42,735 bases of DNA from Terriglobia bacterium (GCA_020073185.1 JAIQFT010000039.1:1-42735), one strand, 5' to 3'. Shown: positions 10,837 to 19,497, counted from the first letter of the stretch. The notes: generated by a model from the letters alone, not told the origin. Translations and numbers: made by a program.

Positions 10837-11124
10837 CTAGCCAGAAATGAATGTTCCGTCAGTGCCGGTCAGAGAGATCCGGAACTCGTGCTCACTGTCT
10901 TGCAGCAGGCATTCTGGCGCGTCCACATACGGCATTAAATCCACGGGCTCAACAGGAGTGATCTTTCCATTTGCGCTCGTGAGCTTCGGCCTGGATTGGC
11001 CTCCACCGGGCAGTGAAGTGATCTTGAAGTTCTTCCTCATTCTGTAGCTCACACGCAGTGTAGGCAGACCTCTACAGATTAGCCGCCCTTCACCCTCGAA
11101 TGTTTGCTGCGTATTCGTGATCAT
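10837..11124 (-). CDS. Small unknown protein coupled to thiolase
   Basis: A 95-aa, probably beta-rich protein (GRLICRGLPTLRVSYRMRKNFKITSLPGGG...EHEFRISLTGTDGTFISG). The ATG at 11124 overlaps the thiolase stop in TAATG, so it must be translated from the thiolase mRNA. I do not recognise the family. It precedes the HEPN-like gene by 60 nt and shares its A/T-richer composition; the two could be a functional pair. Confidence 0.6.
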   Translation of the reverse strand: MITNTQQTFEGEGRLICRGLPTLRVSYRMRKNFKITSLPGGGQSRPKLTSANGKITPVEPVDLMPYVDAPECLLQDSEHEFRISLTGTDGTFISG

Positions 11125-12320
11125 TAACCTCTTTCCACAATCATCGCAATCCCCTGCCCGCCTCCAATACAGGCCGTCGCCAGCCCATACTTCGCGCCGC
11201 GGCGACGCAACTCGTGCAGGATGGTGATGATCAGGCGCGTGCCGCTGGCGCCCAGCGGATGGCCGAGCGCAATCGCGCCGCCGTTCACGTTCACCTTGCT
11301 GCGATCGAGGCCCAACTCTTTCTCCACGCCGAGGTACTGCGCCGCGAAGGCCTCGTTGACCTCGATCAGGTCCATGTCTTCGAGCTTCAGCCCGGCTTTT
11401 TCCAGCGCGATGCGAGTCGCCGGCACCGGGCCGCGTCCCATAAACTTCGGCTCCACTCCGGCGATGCCCCAGCTCACGATGCGCCCCAGCGGTTTCTTGC
11501 CGCGCTTCTGCGCCTCATCCACGGACATGACCACCACCGCCGCGCCGCCGTCCACGATGCCGCTGGCGTTGCCGGCGGTGACGGTGCCGTTCTTGCCGAA
11601 CGAGGGCTTCAGCTTGGCCAGACCTTCCATCGTCGTCTCAGGACGCAGGTGGTCGTCTTGCTCGAACATCTCGCCCGAGGGCTCGCCCTTGCGGTTCTTC
11701 AGCGGCACGGGCACGGTCTCTTCCTTCAGTCGGCACGCCTTCTGTGCCGCGGCGGCTTTCTGCTGCGATTGCAGCGCGAACTCGTCCTGCATCTCGCGCG
11801 TGATGCCCTGCTGCTCTCCGTAAAGTTCGGCGGTGTTGGCCATCTGCAGGCCGCACCAGGTGTCGAGCAGCGCCACCATGAGCGAGTCCTCCATCTTGCT
11901 TTCGCCCAGCGCGAGGCCCCAGCGCGCGCCGCGGATCACATGCGGCGCCTGCGACATGGACTCCATGCCGCCGGCCAGCACGCGCTGCGCTTCGCCGAGT
12001 TGAATCATCTGCGCCGCGCTCACGATGGCCTGCATGCCCGAACCGCACAGCCGGTTGACGGTCAGCGCCGGCGTTTCGATCGGCAATCCGGCGCGCAGGG
12101 CGACGTGGCGGGCGCCGTAGAGCGCGTCGCAGGAGGTCTGCAGTGCGTTGCCGAAGATGGCATGGTCGAATTCGGAGGGGTCCATCTGGGCGCGCTCAAT
12201 GGCACCCTTGGCGGCCACGGCGGCAAGCTCCATGGCGGTGAAGTCGCGCAGCTTGCCGCAGTAGCGGCCCATCGGGGTGCGCGCCCCACTGACGATAGCG
12301 ATGTCGCTTGGCTTGAGCAT
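11124..12320 (-). CDS. Acetyl-CoA C-acetyltransferase
   Basis: A 398-aa thiolase that condenses two acetyl-CoA to acetoacetyl-CoA or cleaves it. Active-site Cys92 lies in NRLCGSGMQAIVSA, the His in NGGAIALGHPLGASGTR, and the second Cys in ATACIGGGQGIA. The ATG at 12320 gives MLKPSDIAIVSGARTP, the normal thiolase N-terminus; the frame is open for 11 codons upstream. It is the first gene of the acyl-CoA operon on the minus strand. The 240-nt gap to the TPR gene must carry the promoter, but no clear box was found. Confidence 0.93.
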   Translation of the reverse strand: MLKPSDIAIVSGARTPMGRYCGKLRDFTAMELAAVAAKGAIERAQMDPSEFDHAIFGNALQTSCDALYGARHVALRAGLPIETPALTVNRLCGSGMQAIVSAAQMIQLGEAQRVLAGGMESMSQAPHVIRGARWGLALGESKMEDSLMVALLDTWCGLQMANTAELYGEQQGITREMQDEFALQSQQKAAAAQKACRLKEETVPVPLKNRKGEPSGEMFEQDDHLRPETTMEGLAKLKPSFGKNGTVTAGNASGIVDGGAAVVVMSVDEAQKRGKKPLGRIVSWGIAGVEPKFMGRGPVPATRIALEKAGLKLEDMDLIEVNEAFAAQYLGVEKELGLDRSKVNVNGGAIALGHPLGASGTRLIITILHELRRRGAKYGLATACIGGGQGIAMIVERG

Positions 12321-12560
12321 ACAGAGGACTTTCCGGGGTGCGGGTGAAGCCATCAGTCTAGCAGTTGGAGGAAAGCGGAAACAACTAGAGCCGTTTCAGA
12401 ATCGGTGTAGCCGAGAGAGGAAACACGGAGAGCCCTCGACGCGGGTTTCCCGCGCACGACCACCCCAGCGCGCCAAAAGCAGGCGTGCCGGGGACCCCGG
12501 TTACAAGAACGCGCGGGCGCCCTCCCTCGGCATGACGGCGGCCACAGGGATAGCGAGCAG

Positions 12561-15128
12561 TTACGCCGTGACGGTGGCAGTGTCGAGCGTCGGCGAGAGC
12601 GCCTTGACCGTGTTCGCGCCCTCGGATTTTGCGGCAGCCAGCGCGCTTTCGGCGCGGTTGATCAGTTCGCAAACGATGTCCACCGGATCGAAGCGGTTCT
12701 GCATCACCGCCTCGGCAATACCCACGGTCATGGAGGGGGGCGTGGATTTTCCCGGCAGATGCACCGAGGCCATCACCTTGCGCAGCTTGTCCACCACGAA
12801 AAAGCCGTTCTTCTCGCCGGTGTCGGCCAGCAGCAGCGCGATGGTGGTCAGGTCGTAGCGCACGGCAACATCGTTTTGCCGGATGTGGCCGTTGATGATC
12901 TGGCCGAGTTGCTGCATCAGCGTCTCCACCGCCGCTTCGCCGTACTCCTTCACCAGCGACGATGTCTTGCCGAAGTGCATGAGCATGACGGAGCAGGTAG
13001 AGTTCTGCTCCTGGCAGCGCTTTACCTCCGACAACAGCACGTCAAGGTAGGAGGTGCGCTTGAGCAGCCCCGAGCGCTCGTCGGTGACGGCGAGCGTTTT
13101 CACCAGGCTGCGCAGGCGGGCGTTGTTGACCGCCAGGATCATCTGCTCGGCGATGGTCTTGAGCACGACCTCGTCGGTGGGACGCCAGTTGCGCGGCGCG
13201 CATTGCTCCAAGATGACGATGCCGGCGAATTCGTCGCCGTCCATCAGCGGCACCGCCAGCACGGATTCAATCCCCAGACCCTGGATGTTCTCGCGAATGC
13301 CGTCCAGTTCCGTCGCGCTGGGCACATTCAGCAGCTTTACGATCCCATGGGTCACCGACAGCGCCAGGCAGGTCATCACCATCTTGACGATGGCCATGAT
13401 GTCGGACGCTTGCACCCCCGGTGAACAATATTCCAGCGTCGCTGACGGAGGCTTGCCCGGCGTGCACAGCCCGGCGATGCAGCGGCTGGCATTCCAGTGC
13501 CGCCCGATTTCGTTGACGGCGGTAAACAGCACGCCTTTCACGCTGCCCTGGCGGTAGATGTTACGCGTGATATCGGTGATGCGCGTGAAGTTGTCGACCT
13601 CGGCTTCGTTGCCCGCCGCCACCGGAGACGCGGCCGCCGCGGCCGGCACGAACACGGGAGCGGCGGAACCCGGCCCGGTGGCGGGAGGAAGCGGGGGCGC
13701 GCCCTTATACTGCGGCGTGAAGCCGGCGGTCATGTAGAGTTCGCGCAGTTTCTCGTTTTTCTCTTCCTCGCGGGGAAACAGTTTGTGGATGCGCTCCAAC
13801 CGCTCCACCGCCTTAGCGCGCATCGCGTACTGCAGGAAAATTTCCGCCTGCAGCATGAGGTCTTCCAGCACGGTGGTTTCGCCTTCCGGCGTTTCCGGCG
13901 TGTCGCTTTCCTTTTCCTCCAGCTTCAGCACCGAGGAGAAGCGCGACGCGATGGCGTTGAAGTGGTTGCCGTCAATTTTGCCACGCAGCATATCGAGACG
14001 GCGCTGGTGACCGGGCTCATAAGCGTCCACCTCAGCGGCGCGGTCCAGGCAGTCGGCCGCCTTGATGAAATTTCCCGAGGCGTAATACAGCTCGAACAGC
14101 TTGAGCAGCGTGCCGCAGTAATCGTGTTCACGGTTGGAGGCGTTGTACACCTCGACCATGTACTCCAGAAACTCGATGCCGGCGGGATGCTTGTCGGCGA
14201 TGTCTTTCATGAGCGCGACAAACTCGCGCTGGTTGCCGGCCTTGAGCTGGTGGACTTCGAGCTTGTGCGCCAGTTCCAGTGCGTGCGGCTGGTGATCTTC
14301 GTCGAGCAGGGCGGCGATCAGTTCGCCAACCTCGTTGACCTCCTTGGGATCGCGCTCAAACAGCTCCCAGATCAGGGGCTCGGCCTCGACCAGCCGGCGC
14401 GCCGCGACGAGCGCGTCGGAGTAGGCCTGGCGGTACTCGACGCGGCTATTGTCGGCGGTGGCCAGCGGCTCGAGCACGGTAATGGCCGGCTGTACCATCC
14501 CGGCGGCGTACAGAGTCTTGCCGTAGGCGAGCGCCACGTCGGCATTGTGCGAGTCCATTTGGTGGGCGCGCTGATACCAGGGAAGCGGATCCGTGCCCGC
14601 TTTGGCGGCAAACATTCCAACCTGCAAAAACGCGACCGCCGCCGTCTGGCCGTCGCCGAGTTCCGCCGCCAGTTCGCCTTCGCGCTTGTAATTCTCTTCA
14701 CTGGGATCGAGCGCGATGACGCGTTTCAACACCCCGAGTCCTTCCTGCTTCCTCCCCTGCGACTCGAAGCCGCGCAGCGCGGCCTGGTAGGCGTGCATGG
14801 CCTCGCCCCGGCTACTCTTCTCGATGAGCTGGGCGAACTTGAAGGTCTGGTCGACGGTGGGCGTACCCACCCGCACCAGCTTCTTGTAATTGGCCACCGC
14901 CTTGGGGGTGTCGTTGATCGCCACCTCGTGATCGAATTGCTGCGACAGCAGCTTGGCGCCCTCGGCAACGCGGCCCTGCGCAATGTAGAGGTCGGCCACG
15001 GTCTGGCGCACCTGATCGTTGCCGGGGTCTAGCTCCAGGGCCTGCAGGTACTCGTCCAGGGCAGCATCCTGCCTGCCCTTTTGCAGGAACTTCTCGGCTC
15101 TTTCGAGATGCTTGCTGATGTCCGGCAT
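12561..15128 (-). CDS. TPR-GAF protein with degenerate GGDEF domain
   Basis: An 855-aa cytoplasmic protein. Residues 1 to about 470 are TPR-like helical repeats (LERAEKFLQKGRQDAALDEY, LELDPGNDQVRQTVADLYIAQG and others). A low-complexity Pro/Ala linker follows near 500-530. A GAF domain spans roughly 550-690 (GIRENIQGLGIESVLAVPLMDGDEFAGIVILEQ, then WRPTDEVVLKTIAEQMILAVNNARL). The C-terminal 160 residues have the GGDEF fold (TDERSGLLKRTSYLDVLLSEVKRC, VGIAEAVMQNRFDPVDIVCELINRAESAL), but the catalytic GGDEF is replaced by RYDLT. It is therefore unlikely to make c-di-GMP and may bind a nucleotide or a partner. The start at 15128 gives MPDISKHLERAEKF. Confidence 0.88.
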   Translation of the reverse strand: MPDISKHLERAEKFLQKGRQDAALDEYLQALELDPGNDQVRQTVADLYIAQGRVAEGAKLLSQQFDHEVAINDTPKAVANYKKLVRVGTPTVDQTFKFAQLIEKSSRGEAMHAYQAALRGFESQGRKQEGLGVLKRVIALDPSEENYKREGELAAELGDGQTAAVAFLQVGMFAAKAGTDPLPWYQRAHQMDSHNADVALAYGKTLYAAGMVQPAITVLEPLATADNSRVEYRQAYSDALVAARRLVEAEPLIWELFERDPKEVNEVGELIAALLDEDHQPHALELAHKLEVHQLKAGNQREFVALMKDIADKHPAGIEFLEYMVEVYNASNREHDYCGTLLKLFELYYASGNFIKAADCLDRAAEVDAYEPGHQRRLDMLRGKIDGNHFNAIASRFSSVLKLEEKESDTPETPEGETTVLEDLMLQAEIFLQYAMRAKAVERLERIHKLFPREEEKNEKLRELYMTAGFTPQYKGAPPLPPATGPGSAAPVFVPAAAAASPVAAGNEAEVDNFTRITDITRNIYRQGSVKGVLFTAVNEIGRHWNASRCIAGLCTPGKPPSATLEYCSPGVQASDIMAIVKMVMTCLALSVTHGIVKLLNVPSATELDGIRENIQGLGIESVLAVPLMDGDEFAGIVILEQCAPRNWRPTDEVVLKTIAEQMILAVNNARLRSLVKTLAVTDERSGLLKRTSYLDVLLSEVKRCQEQNSTCSVMLMHFGKTSSLVKEYGEAAVETLMQQLGQIINGHIRQNDVAVRYDLTTIALLLADTGEKNGFFVVDKLRKVMASVHLPGKSTPPSMTVGIAEAVMQNRFDPVDIVCELINRAESALAAAKSEGANTVKALSPTLDTATVTA

Positions 15129-15383
15129 AGAGCGAAGTTCGCGGTGGCACTGGGGCTGAGCCAGCACGGATACTGCACGTGTGCAGAAGTCCCGGTAGCG
15201 CGGGTTATTGTATGCAGAAGAACCGCGAGAAACAATTGCCGAATCGCCTTACTTTGGTACCGGAACGGTTTACGGTTGTCGGTTCTTGGTTGACGTCACC
15301 GGTCGCACTGTCCTCACTTGTCCCGGCATGAGCAACCTAATGGTCCGTACAGCGTGCCCGGTGCTTCGTACTACAATTCCCCG

Positions 15384-16550
15384 ATGGCCGACGACCTGCT
15401 CCGCTACCGCCCGCAGTTCCCCATCCTGGAGGAAACCACCTATCTGATCAGCAACTCGCTGGGCGCCATGCCGCGCGCGGTGTACGACGCCATGCGCGAC
15501 TACTGCGACTGCTGGGCGCAGCGCGGCGTCCGCGCCTGGGAAGAAAAGTGGTGGATGCTGGCGGCCGAGGTCGGCGACCAGATCGGCGCCCTGATGAACG
15601 CGCCCGCGGGCACCGTGTCGGTGCATCAAAACGTGACTATCTGCCAGGCGATCGTGGCCTCCTGCTTTGATTTCTCCGGCCCGCGCAACAAGGTAGTCTT
15701 CAGCGACTTGAATTTCCCTTCGATCATGTATTTCTGGAACGCGCAGCGGGCGCGCGGCGCGCAGGTCGAGATGGTGCCCACCGACGGCATTCATGTGCCG
15801 CTCGACCACATGCTGGCCGCCATTGACGAGCGCACGCTGTTGGTCCCCATTTCCCACATCATCTTCCGCAGCGCTTACATCAACGACGCCAAGGCGATCA
15901 TCGAGCGCGCGCACCAGGTCGGGGCGCTGGTCGTGCTCGACACCTTCCAGTCGCTGGGCACGGTTCCGGTGGACGTGCAGGCGCTCAACACCGACTTCGC
16001 GTGCGGCGGCGTATTGAAGTGGCTGTGCGGCGGCCCGGGCGTCGCCTACCTCTACGTTCGCCCCGATCTCGCCTGCAGACTGCAGCCCGCGCTCACCGGC
16101 TGGATCGCGCACGAGCAGCCGTTCGCGTTCGAGGTCGGACAACAAAAGTACGCTGCCGGACAGTACCGCTTCATGAACGGCACGCCCAACATTCCCGCGC
16201 TCTACGCGGCACAGCCCGGGGTGCAGATCATCCGCGAAATCGGAGTCGAGAAGATCCGCGAGAAATCCAAGCGCCAGACCGCAAAGCTGATCGAGCTCGC
16301 CGAGTCGCGCGGCTGGCGCGTCAACACGCCACGCGATCCCGAGCGCCGCGGCGGCACCGTCTCCATTGACATGCCGTTCGCGCAGGAGGTCTGCGCCGAA
16401 CTGATCCAGCGCAACATCCTGGTGGACTATCGTCCCAACGCCGGGGTGCGCATGTCGCCGCATTTCTACACCAAGGATGAGGAGTTGGAGGTCGCTATAC
16501 GCGCGGTGGAGGAAATTTTGAGCGCGAGGGGTGTAGTGGCCACCCGGTAA
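15384..16550 (+). CDS. Kynureninase-like PLP-dependent enzyme
   Basis: A 388-aa fold-type I PLP enzyme of the aminotransferase class V group. The closest recognisable pattern is kynureninase: SVHQNVTICQAIVASCFDFSG near the phosphate site, LVVLDTFQSLGTVPVDV with the PLP-binding Asp, and the Schiff-base Lys in GGVLKWLCGGPGVAYLYVRPD. Kynureninase splits kynurenine to anthranilate and alanine; no other kynurenine gene is nearby, so a cysteine desulfurase- or isopenicillin-epimerase-like role remains possible. The ATG at 15384 gives MADDLLRYRPQFP. It is transcribed divergently from the TPR-GAF gene; the 255-nt gap holds both promoters. Confidence 0.85.
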   Translation: MADDLLRYRPQFPILEETTYLISNSLGAMPRAVYDAMRDYCDCWAQRGVRAWEEKWWMLAAEVGDQIGALMNAPAGTVSVHQNVTICQAIVASCFDFSGPRNKVVFSDLNFPSIMYFWNAQRARGAQVEMVPTDGIHVPLDHMLAAIDERTLLVPISHIIFRSAYINDAKAIIERAHQVGALVVLDTFQSLGTVPVDVQALNTDFACGGVLKWLCGGPGVAYLYVRPDLACRLQPALTGWIAHEQPFAFEVGQQKYAAGQYRFMNGTPNIPALYAAQPGVQIIREIGVEKIREKSKRQTAKLIELAESRGWRVNTPRDPERRGGTVSIDMPFAQEVCAELIQRNILVDYRPNAGVRMSPHFYTKDEELEVAIRAVEEILSARGVVATR

Positions 16551-16650
16551 GTCGTGGTACACGCGCCCCAGGTGTTCCGCTGCGCCTCAGTCCTGAACAC
16601 GAAGCTGGAAAGTCGATAATTGGTCGGTTTGGAGTAATACTTGGCATCGG

Positions 16651-16872
16651 CTACCCCTGCGATCGCCGTGGGGAGTTGCGAGAAAGCCGTTGTTGTTCAG
16701 TGGCGTGCTGTTCTATCTTTTGCCGGAGCCACTTTGTTGCGAGTCTCTCTTCCGTTGTATCCTCGTCAAACGTCGCGCGGCCGACGCCATCGATTACATC
16801 TTTCGGAAACCGCCAGCCAGTGCGTCTCGCGGTCGGCTCGTCAACAGGCCACGTATTGTCTGTCCTGCCCAT
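16651..16872 (-). CDS. Small basic/acidic protein divergent from the TIGR04255 cassette
   Basis: A possible 73-aa protein (MGRTDNTWPVDEPTARRTGW...). It has a sensible amphipathic pattern and Lys/Arg/Glu-rich helix (ERLATKWLRQKIEQHATEQQ), could be a small DNA-binding regulator, and is read away from the TIGR04255 gene. No ribosome binding site is clear and the plus-strand frames are also open, so the call is tentative. The gap 16551-16650 shows nothing. Confidence 0.4.
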   Translation of the reverse strand: MGRTDNTWPVDEPTARRTGWRFPKDVIDGVGRATFDEDTTEERLATKWLRQKIEQHATEQQRLSRNSPRRSQG

Positions 16873-16945
16873 TTAGCTGGACGCATTTTATATCACTCGT
16901 ATCCTAAACAGGATCAATATCATTAATAGTCTTTTTAGGCTAAGC

Positions 16946-16959
16946 GTGATACATATCAC
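16946..16959. promoter_or_regulatory. CRP/FNR-like palindrome upstream of the TIGR04255 cassette
   Basis: GTGATACATATCAC is a palindrome with 6-bp arms and matches the CRP pattern GTGA-N6-TCAC. It lies in the A/T-rich 160-nt region between the small minus-strand ORF and the TIGR04255 gene, in which ATATCA occurs three times. Two other GTGAT-N4-ATCAC sites occur in this window. Confidence 0.5.
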
Positions 16960-17031
16960 CTATGACGCTGAAGTCGCCATTGTTTGGCGTATAAGATTGT
17001 TGGTTTGGCAACAGGCCCCGTGACGGTTCTG

Positions 17032-17955
17032 ATGGAAACTGTAAATCAGTCGGAAAACGAAATAACACCGGAAAGTCGCGCACCCGCTGACCGACAATCA
17101 ACGCAACTAGTGCGCGGTACGAGGGTGTCGGCTTCGAAGGTCATGGGGCTTCCCGATTTTGAGAAGCCACCAGCAGTGGAAACACTTGTTGGCTTTCACT
17201 TTTACCCGCTACAAAATTGGAAGACGCCAAATTTCGGATTGTTCTGGCAGGAGATCAAAACTGAATACCCAGACGCACAAGTTCATCCGGCGCTCGCTGA
17301 GCAGGGATTGAGATTGGAATTGAATTCCGCTCTTGGGAGTATCAAGCTTACTGGCGACGTACCTGTGCGGTGGTGGTACGAGCACAAGTCCGGGAAGCGT
17401 CTGATTCAGGTCCAGACTGAGAGCTTCATCCAGAATTGGCGCAAACGCAGCAAGAATGATCCCTACTTGCACTACAAGGATCTACGTCCCGCGTTCTGGA
17501 AAACGTGGGGTCAGTTTCTGCGCTTCCTGAAGCGGCAAGGCGTAGAGTCTCCAAGAGTGCGGCAATGTGAGGTCACATACGTAAACCACATTGACCGTGG
17601 GGAGGGCTGGCGATCATTCGCGGATCTCCCCGATGTCTTCAGTGCTTGGAGAGGCAGAACATACTGCGGCTTCCTTCCGACTCCCGACCTTGTTTCGATG
17701 AATGTTTCTTATCCGATCGGGGGACAGACCGGGCGTTTGCAGATCGTGATGCAGCCTGGCATCCGTCAGCCTGACGCAAGACAGACGCTTCAGCTCACGA
17801 TTACGGCGATGTGCAAACCGGCATCATCGGAACCCTCAGACCTGTTCAAGTCCCTTGACCTTGGAAGGAAATGGGTTGTCCGAGGCTTCGAGGATTTCAC
17901 CACGGAGAAGATGCACGCAGTCTGGCGCAAGAAGCCGAGAAGGAGGCCGGAATGA
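17032..17955 (+). CDS. TIGR04255 family protein
   Basis: A 307-aa protein with the family pattern of the sporadically distributed TIGR04255 group: FEKPPAVETLVGFHFYPLQNWKTPNFGLFWQEIKTEYP near the N-terminus, then SGKRLIQVQTESFIQNWRKR, CEVTYVNHI, and the C-terminal LFKSLDLGRKWVVRGFEDFTTEKMHAVW. No enzymatic function is known for the family. The ATG at 17032 is preferred, though a TTG at 16984 or a later ATG is possible. It overlaps the next gene by ATGA. The composition is more A/T-rich than the flanking host genes and the patchy family distribution fits a horizontally moving cassette. Confidence 0.8.
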   Translation: METVNQSENEITPESRAPADRQSTQLVRGTRVSASKVMGLPDFEKPPAVETLVGFHFYPLQNWKTPNFGLFWQEIKTEYPDAQVHPALAEQGLRLELNSALGSIKLTGDVPVRWWYEHKSGKRLIQVQTESFIQNWRKRSKNDPYLHYKDLRPAFWKTWGQFLRFLKRQGVESPRVRQCEVTYVNHIDRGEGWRSFADLPDVFSAWRGRTYCGFLPTPDLVSMNVSYPIGGQTGRLQIVMQPGIRQPDARQTLQLTITAMCKPASSEPSDLFKSLDLGRKWVVRGFEDFTTEKMHAVWRKKPRRRPE

Positions 17956-18398
17956 CCGCATATGCGGCCTCGATTGGTTTCAAACCAAAGATCAAGAAAA
18001 GCACGTCGAGTAAGTGGAGTGTAATTAGGCCGCTTGACGAGACGGGGTCATGGGTGCCCGAAGTTCTAGAAAAGATCGAACATTTGGCACAACTACCGCC
18101 GGACTGGGATAGTTACGGCAGTGCAAGATTGCAGCCTGCCGCCATAAAAGGGGCTTGCCGATTTCTGCTTGAGGCACCCTCTAATATCTTGCCGATTCCA
18201 CACGTCACGCTCGTGTCAGGCGGCGGCTTAGGCTTTCACTGGCAGGTCGAGAATCGTGATCTCGAGCTTGAGTTCAAGCCGACCGGCACCGTCGAATATC
18301 TGAAGACAACGATGGGCGGTGAACGCCCTGTTTCGGATGAGGGTGTCATTCCATCGCTCGCGGATACGCCGATTTGGAATTGGCTAGTTGGCACGTGA
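17952..18398 (+). CDS. Second gene of the TIGR04255 cassette, unknown function
   Basis: A 148-aa protein. The ATG at 17952 overlaps the TIGR04255 stop in ATGA. The segment LAQLPPDWDSYGSARLQPAAIKGACRFLLEA, then VTLVSGGGLGFHWQVENRDLELEFKPTGTVEYLKTTMGG, is a recognisable small alpha/beta style that often accompanies TIGR04255 or toxin-antitoxin-like genes. I do not assign a function. The tight coupling suggests that the two products work together. Confidence 0.75.
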   Translation: MTAYAASIGFKPKIKKSTSSKWSVIRPLDETGSWVPEVLEKIEHLAQLPPDWDSYGSARLQPAAIKGACRFLLEAPSNILPIPHVTLVSGGGLGFHWQVENRDLELEFKPTGTVEYLKTTMGGERPVSDEGVIPSLADTPIWNWLVGT

Positions 18399-18765
18399 GC
18401 GGACCAATTGTCTTGTGCCTGACAGAACCGATGCTGTTGACATTCCGGATGATGGAGAGTTGTGGCGGCGGATAGATCGAGGGATGCTCGACCCGGCCAC
18501 TAACACTCTACAGTCATGGGCGTGGGATGATCAGCATCAGGAAGTATCCGTCTATTACGGTAGAGAAACGACGCCGGAAGCGGTCCTCGCAGCAGGGAAA
18601 CCCGGACAGCGAATCATCAAAATCACGGCGGGAGCAGTCCGCAGCCTCCGCTATATCGTGGCTAGAGACCCTGAGCCCGATAACCCAGCACATTGCTTGC
18701 TTCTACCATTTCCCAACACTCGCAAAAAGAGAAAGGCGCTCTGCGAGAAATCCTCTTGGGACTAA
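18388..18765 (+). CDS. Third gene of the TIGR04255 cassette, unknown function
   Basis: Up to 125 aa from the TTG at 18388, which overlaps the preceding stop by 11 nt; a GTG at 18415 would give about 116 aa (VPDRTDAVDIPDDGELWRRIDRGML). The core TLQSWAWDDQHQEVSVYYGRETTPEAVLA and the later CLLLPFPNTRKKRKAL look like a compact folded protein. No family is recognised. It ends 68 nt before the lexA promoter. Confidence 0.65.
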   Translation: MARERTNCLVPDRTDAVDIPDDGELWRRIDRGMLDPATNTLQSWAWDDQHQEVSVYYGRETTPEAVLAAGKPGQRIIKITAGAVRSLRYIVARDPEPDNPAHCLLLPFPNTRKKRKALCEKSSWD

Positions 18766-18833
18766 CATCTTTAGCAAATACTGGCAAAATCGGAATTAGA
18801 GCCCGGGTAGTTAGGCCAGTACTCAGAACTCGC

Positions 18834-18862
18834 TTGACAATTCGCCTTTTGTTCGCTAATAC
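18834..18862 (+). promoter_or_regulatory. lexA promoter with embedded LexA-type box
   Basis: A -35 TTGACA (18834-18839), 17-nt spacer and -10 TAATAC (18857-18862) lie 20 nt before the lexA ATG. Inside the spacer is ATTC-N7-GTTC (18840-18854), one mismatch from the direct-repeat LexA operator GTTC-N7-GTTC known from Alphaproteobacteria. This placement would let LexA block its own promoter. GGAGGAG at 18870-18876 is the ribosome binding site. Confidence 0.65.
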
Positions 18863-18882
18863 TCGGCGTGGAGGAGCCACCC

Positions 18883-19497
18883 ATGGCCCTGACGCGGCGT
18901 CAACGGCAGGTTTACGATTTCATCGCCGGCTTTGTGCAGTCGCACGGCTACTCGCCATCGTTCGAAGAGATCGGCAACGGCCTCGGTCTCAGTTCGCTGG
19001 CCACCGTGCACAAGCACATCAGCAATCTGGAGAAGAAAGGCCTGCTGCGCCGCGACTACAACCGCAGCCGCTCGATCGACGTGCTGCCTCCGCGCGGGCG
19101 CATGAAGCAGGCCATGGCGGCGCCACTCTCGCTGCCGCTGCTGGGGCGCATCGCCGCCGGACAACCGATAGAAGCGATGGAAAACCCGGAGTCAATTTCG
19201 CTGCACGACTTCACCGGGTCCAAGGACGTTTTTGTGCTGCAGGTGCGCGGCGATTCCATGCAGGACGAAGCCATCCTCGACGGCGACTACGTGCTGGTGG
19301 AAAAGGCGCAGACGGCGCGCAATGGCGAGATCGTTGTCGCCCTGGTGGACGGCTCGGAAACTACGCTGAAGCGTTTCTACAAGGAAGGCGACCGCATCCG
19401 CCTGCAACCTTCCAATGCCGCCATGCCGCCCATCATGGTGTCGGCTGCCGCCGTGCGCTTGCAGGGCCGGGTGATTGGCGTACTGCGCAAGTATTGA
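18883..19497 (+). CDS. lexA: LexA repressor
   Basis: The SOS repressor, 204 aa. The N-terminal winged helix-turn-helix spans residues 1-70 (LTRRQRQVYDFIAGFVQSHG, LGLSSLATVHKHISNLEKKG). The cleavage site is Ala92-Gly93 in GRIAAGQP. The S24 peptidase dyad is Ser125 in VRGDSMQDEAI and Lys163 in SETTLKRFY. The ATG at 18883 follows a strong GGAGGAG. Its likely operator lies in its own promoter, so the gene should be autoregulated and induced by DNA damage. Confidence 0.95.
   Translation: MALTRRQRQVYDFIAGFVQSHGYSPSFEEIGNGLGLSSLATVHKHISNLEKKGLLRRDYNRSRSIDVLPPRGRMKQAMAAPLSLPLLGRIAAGQPIEAMENPESISLHDFTGSKDVFVLQVRGDSMQDEAILDGDYVLVEKAQTARNGEIVVALVDGSETTLKRFYKEGDRIRLQPSNAAMPPIMVSAAAVRLQGRVIGVLRKY

Noticed and set aside
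13497-15032. A 511-aa plus-strand open frame opposite the TPR-GAF gene
   Set aside because: Typical mirror of high GC3 coding DNA; the minus-strand protein shows real TPR, GAF and GGDEF patterns.
15270-16562. A 430-aa minus-strand open frame opposite the kynureninase-like gene
   Set aside because: The plus-strand product has clear PLP-enzyme motifs; the antisense product has none.
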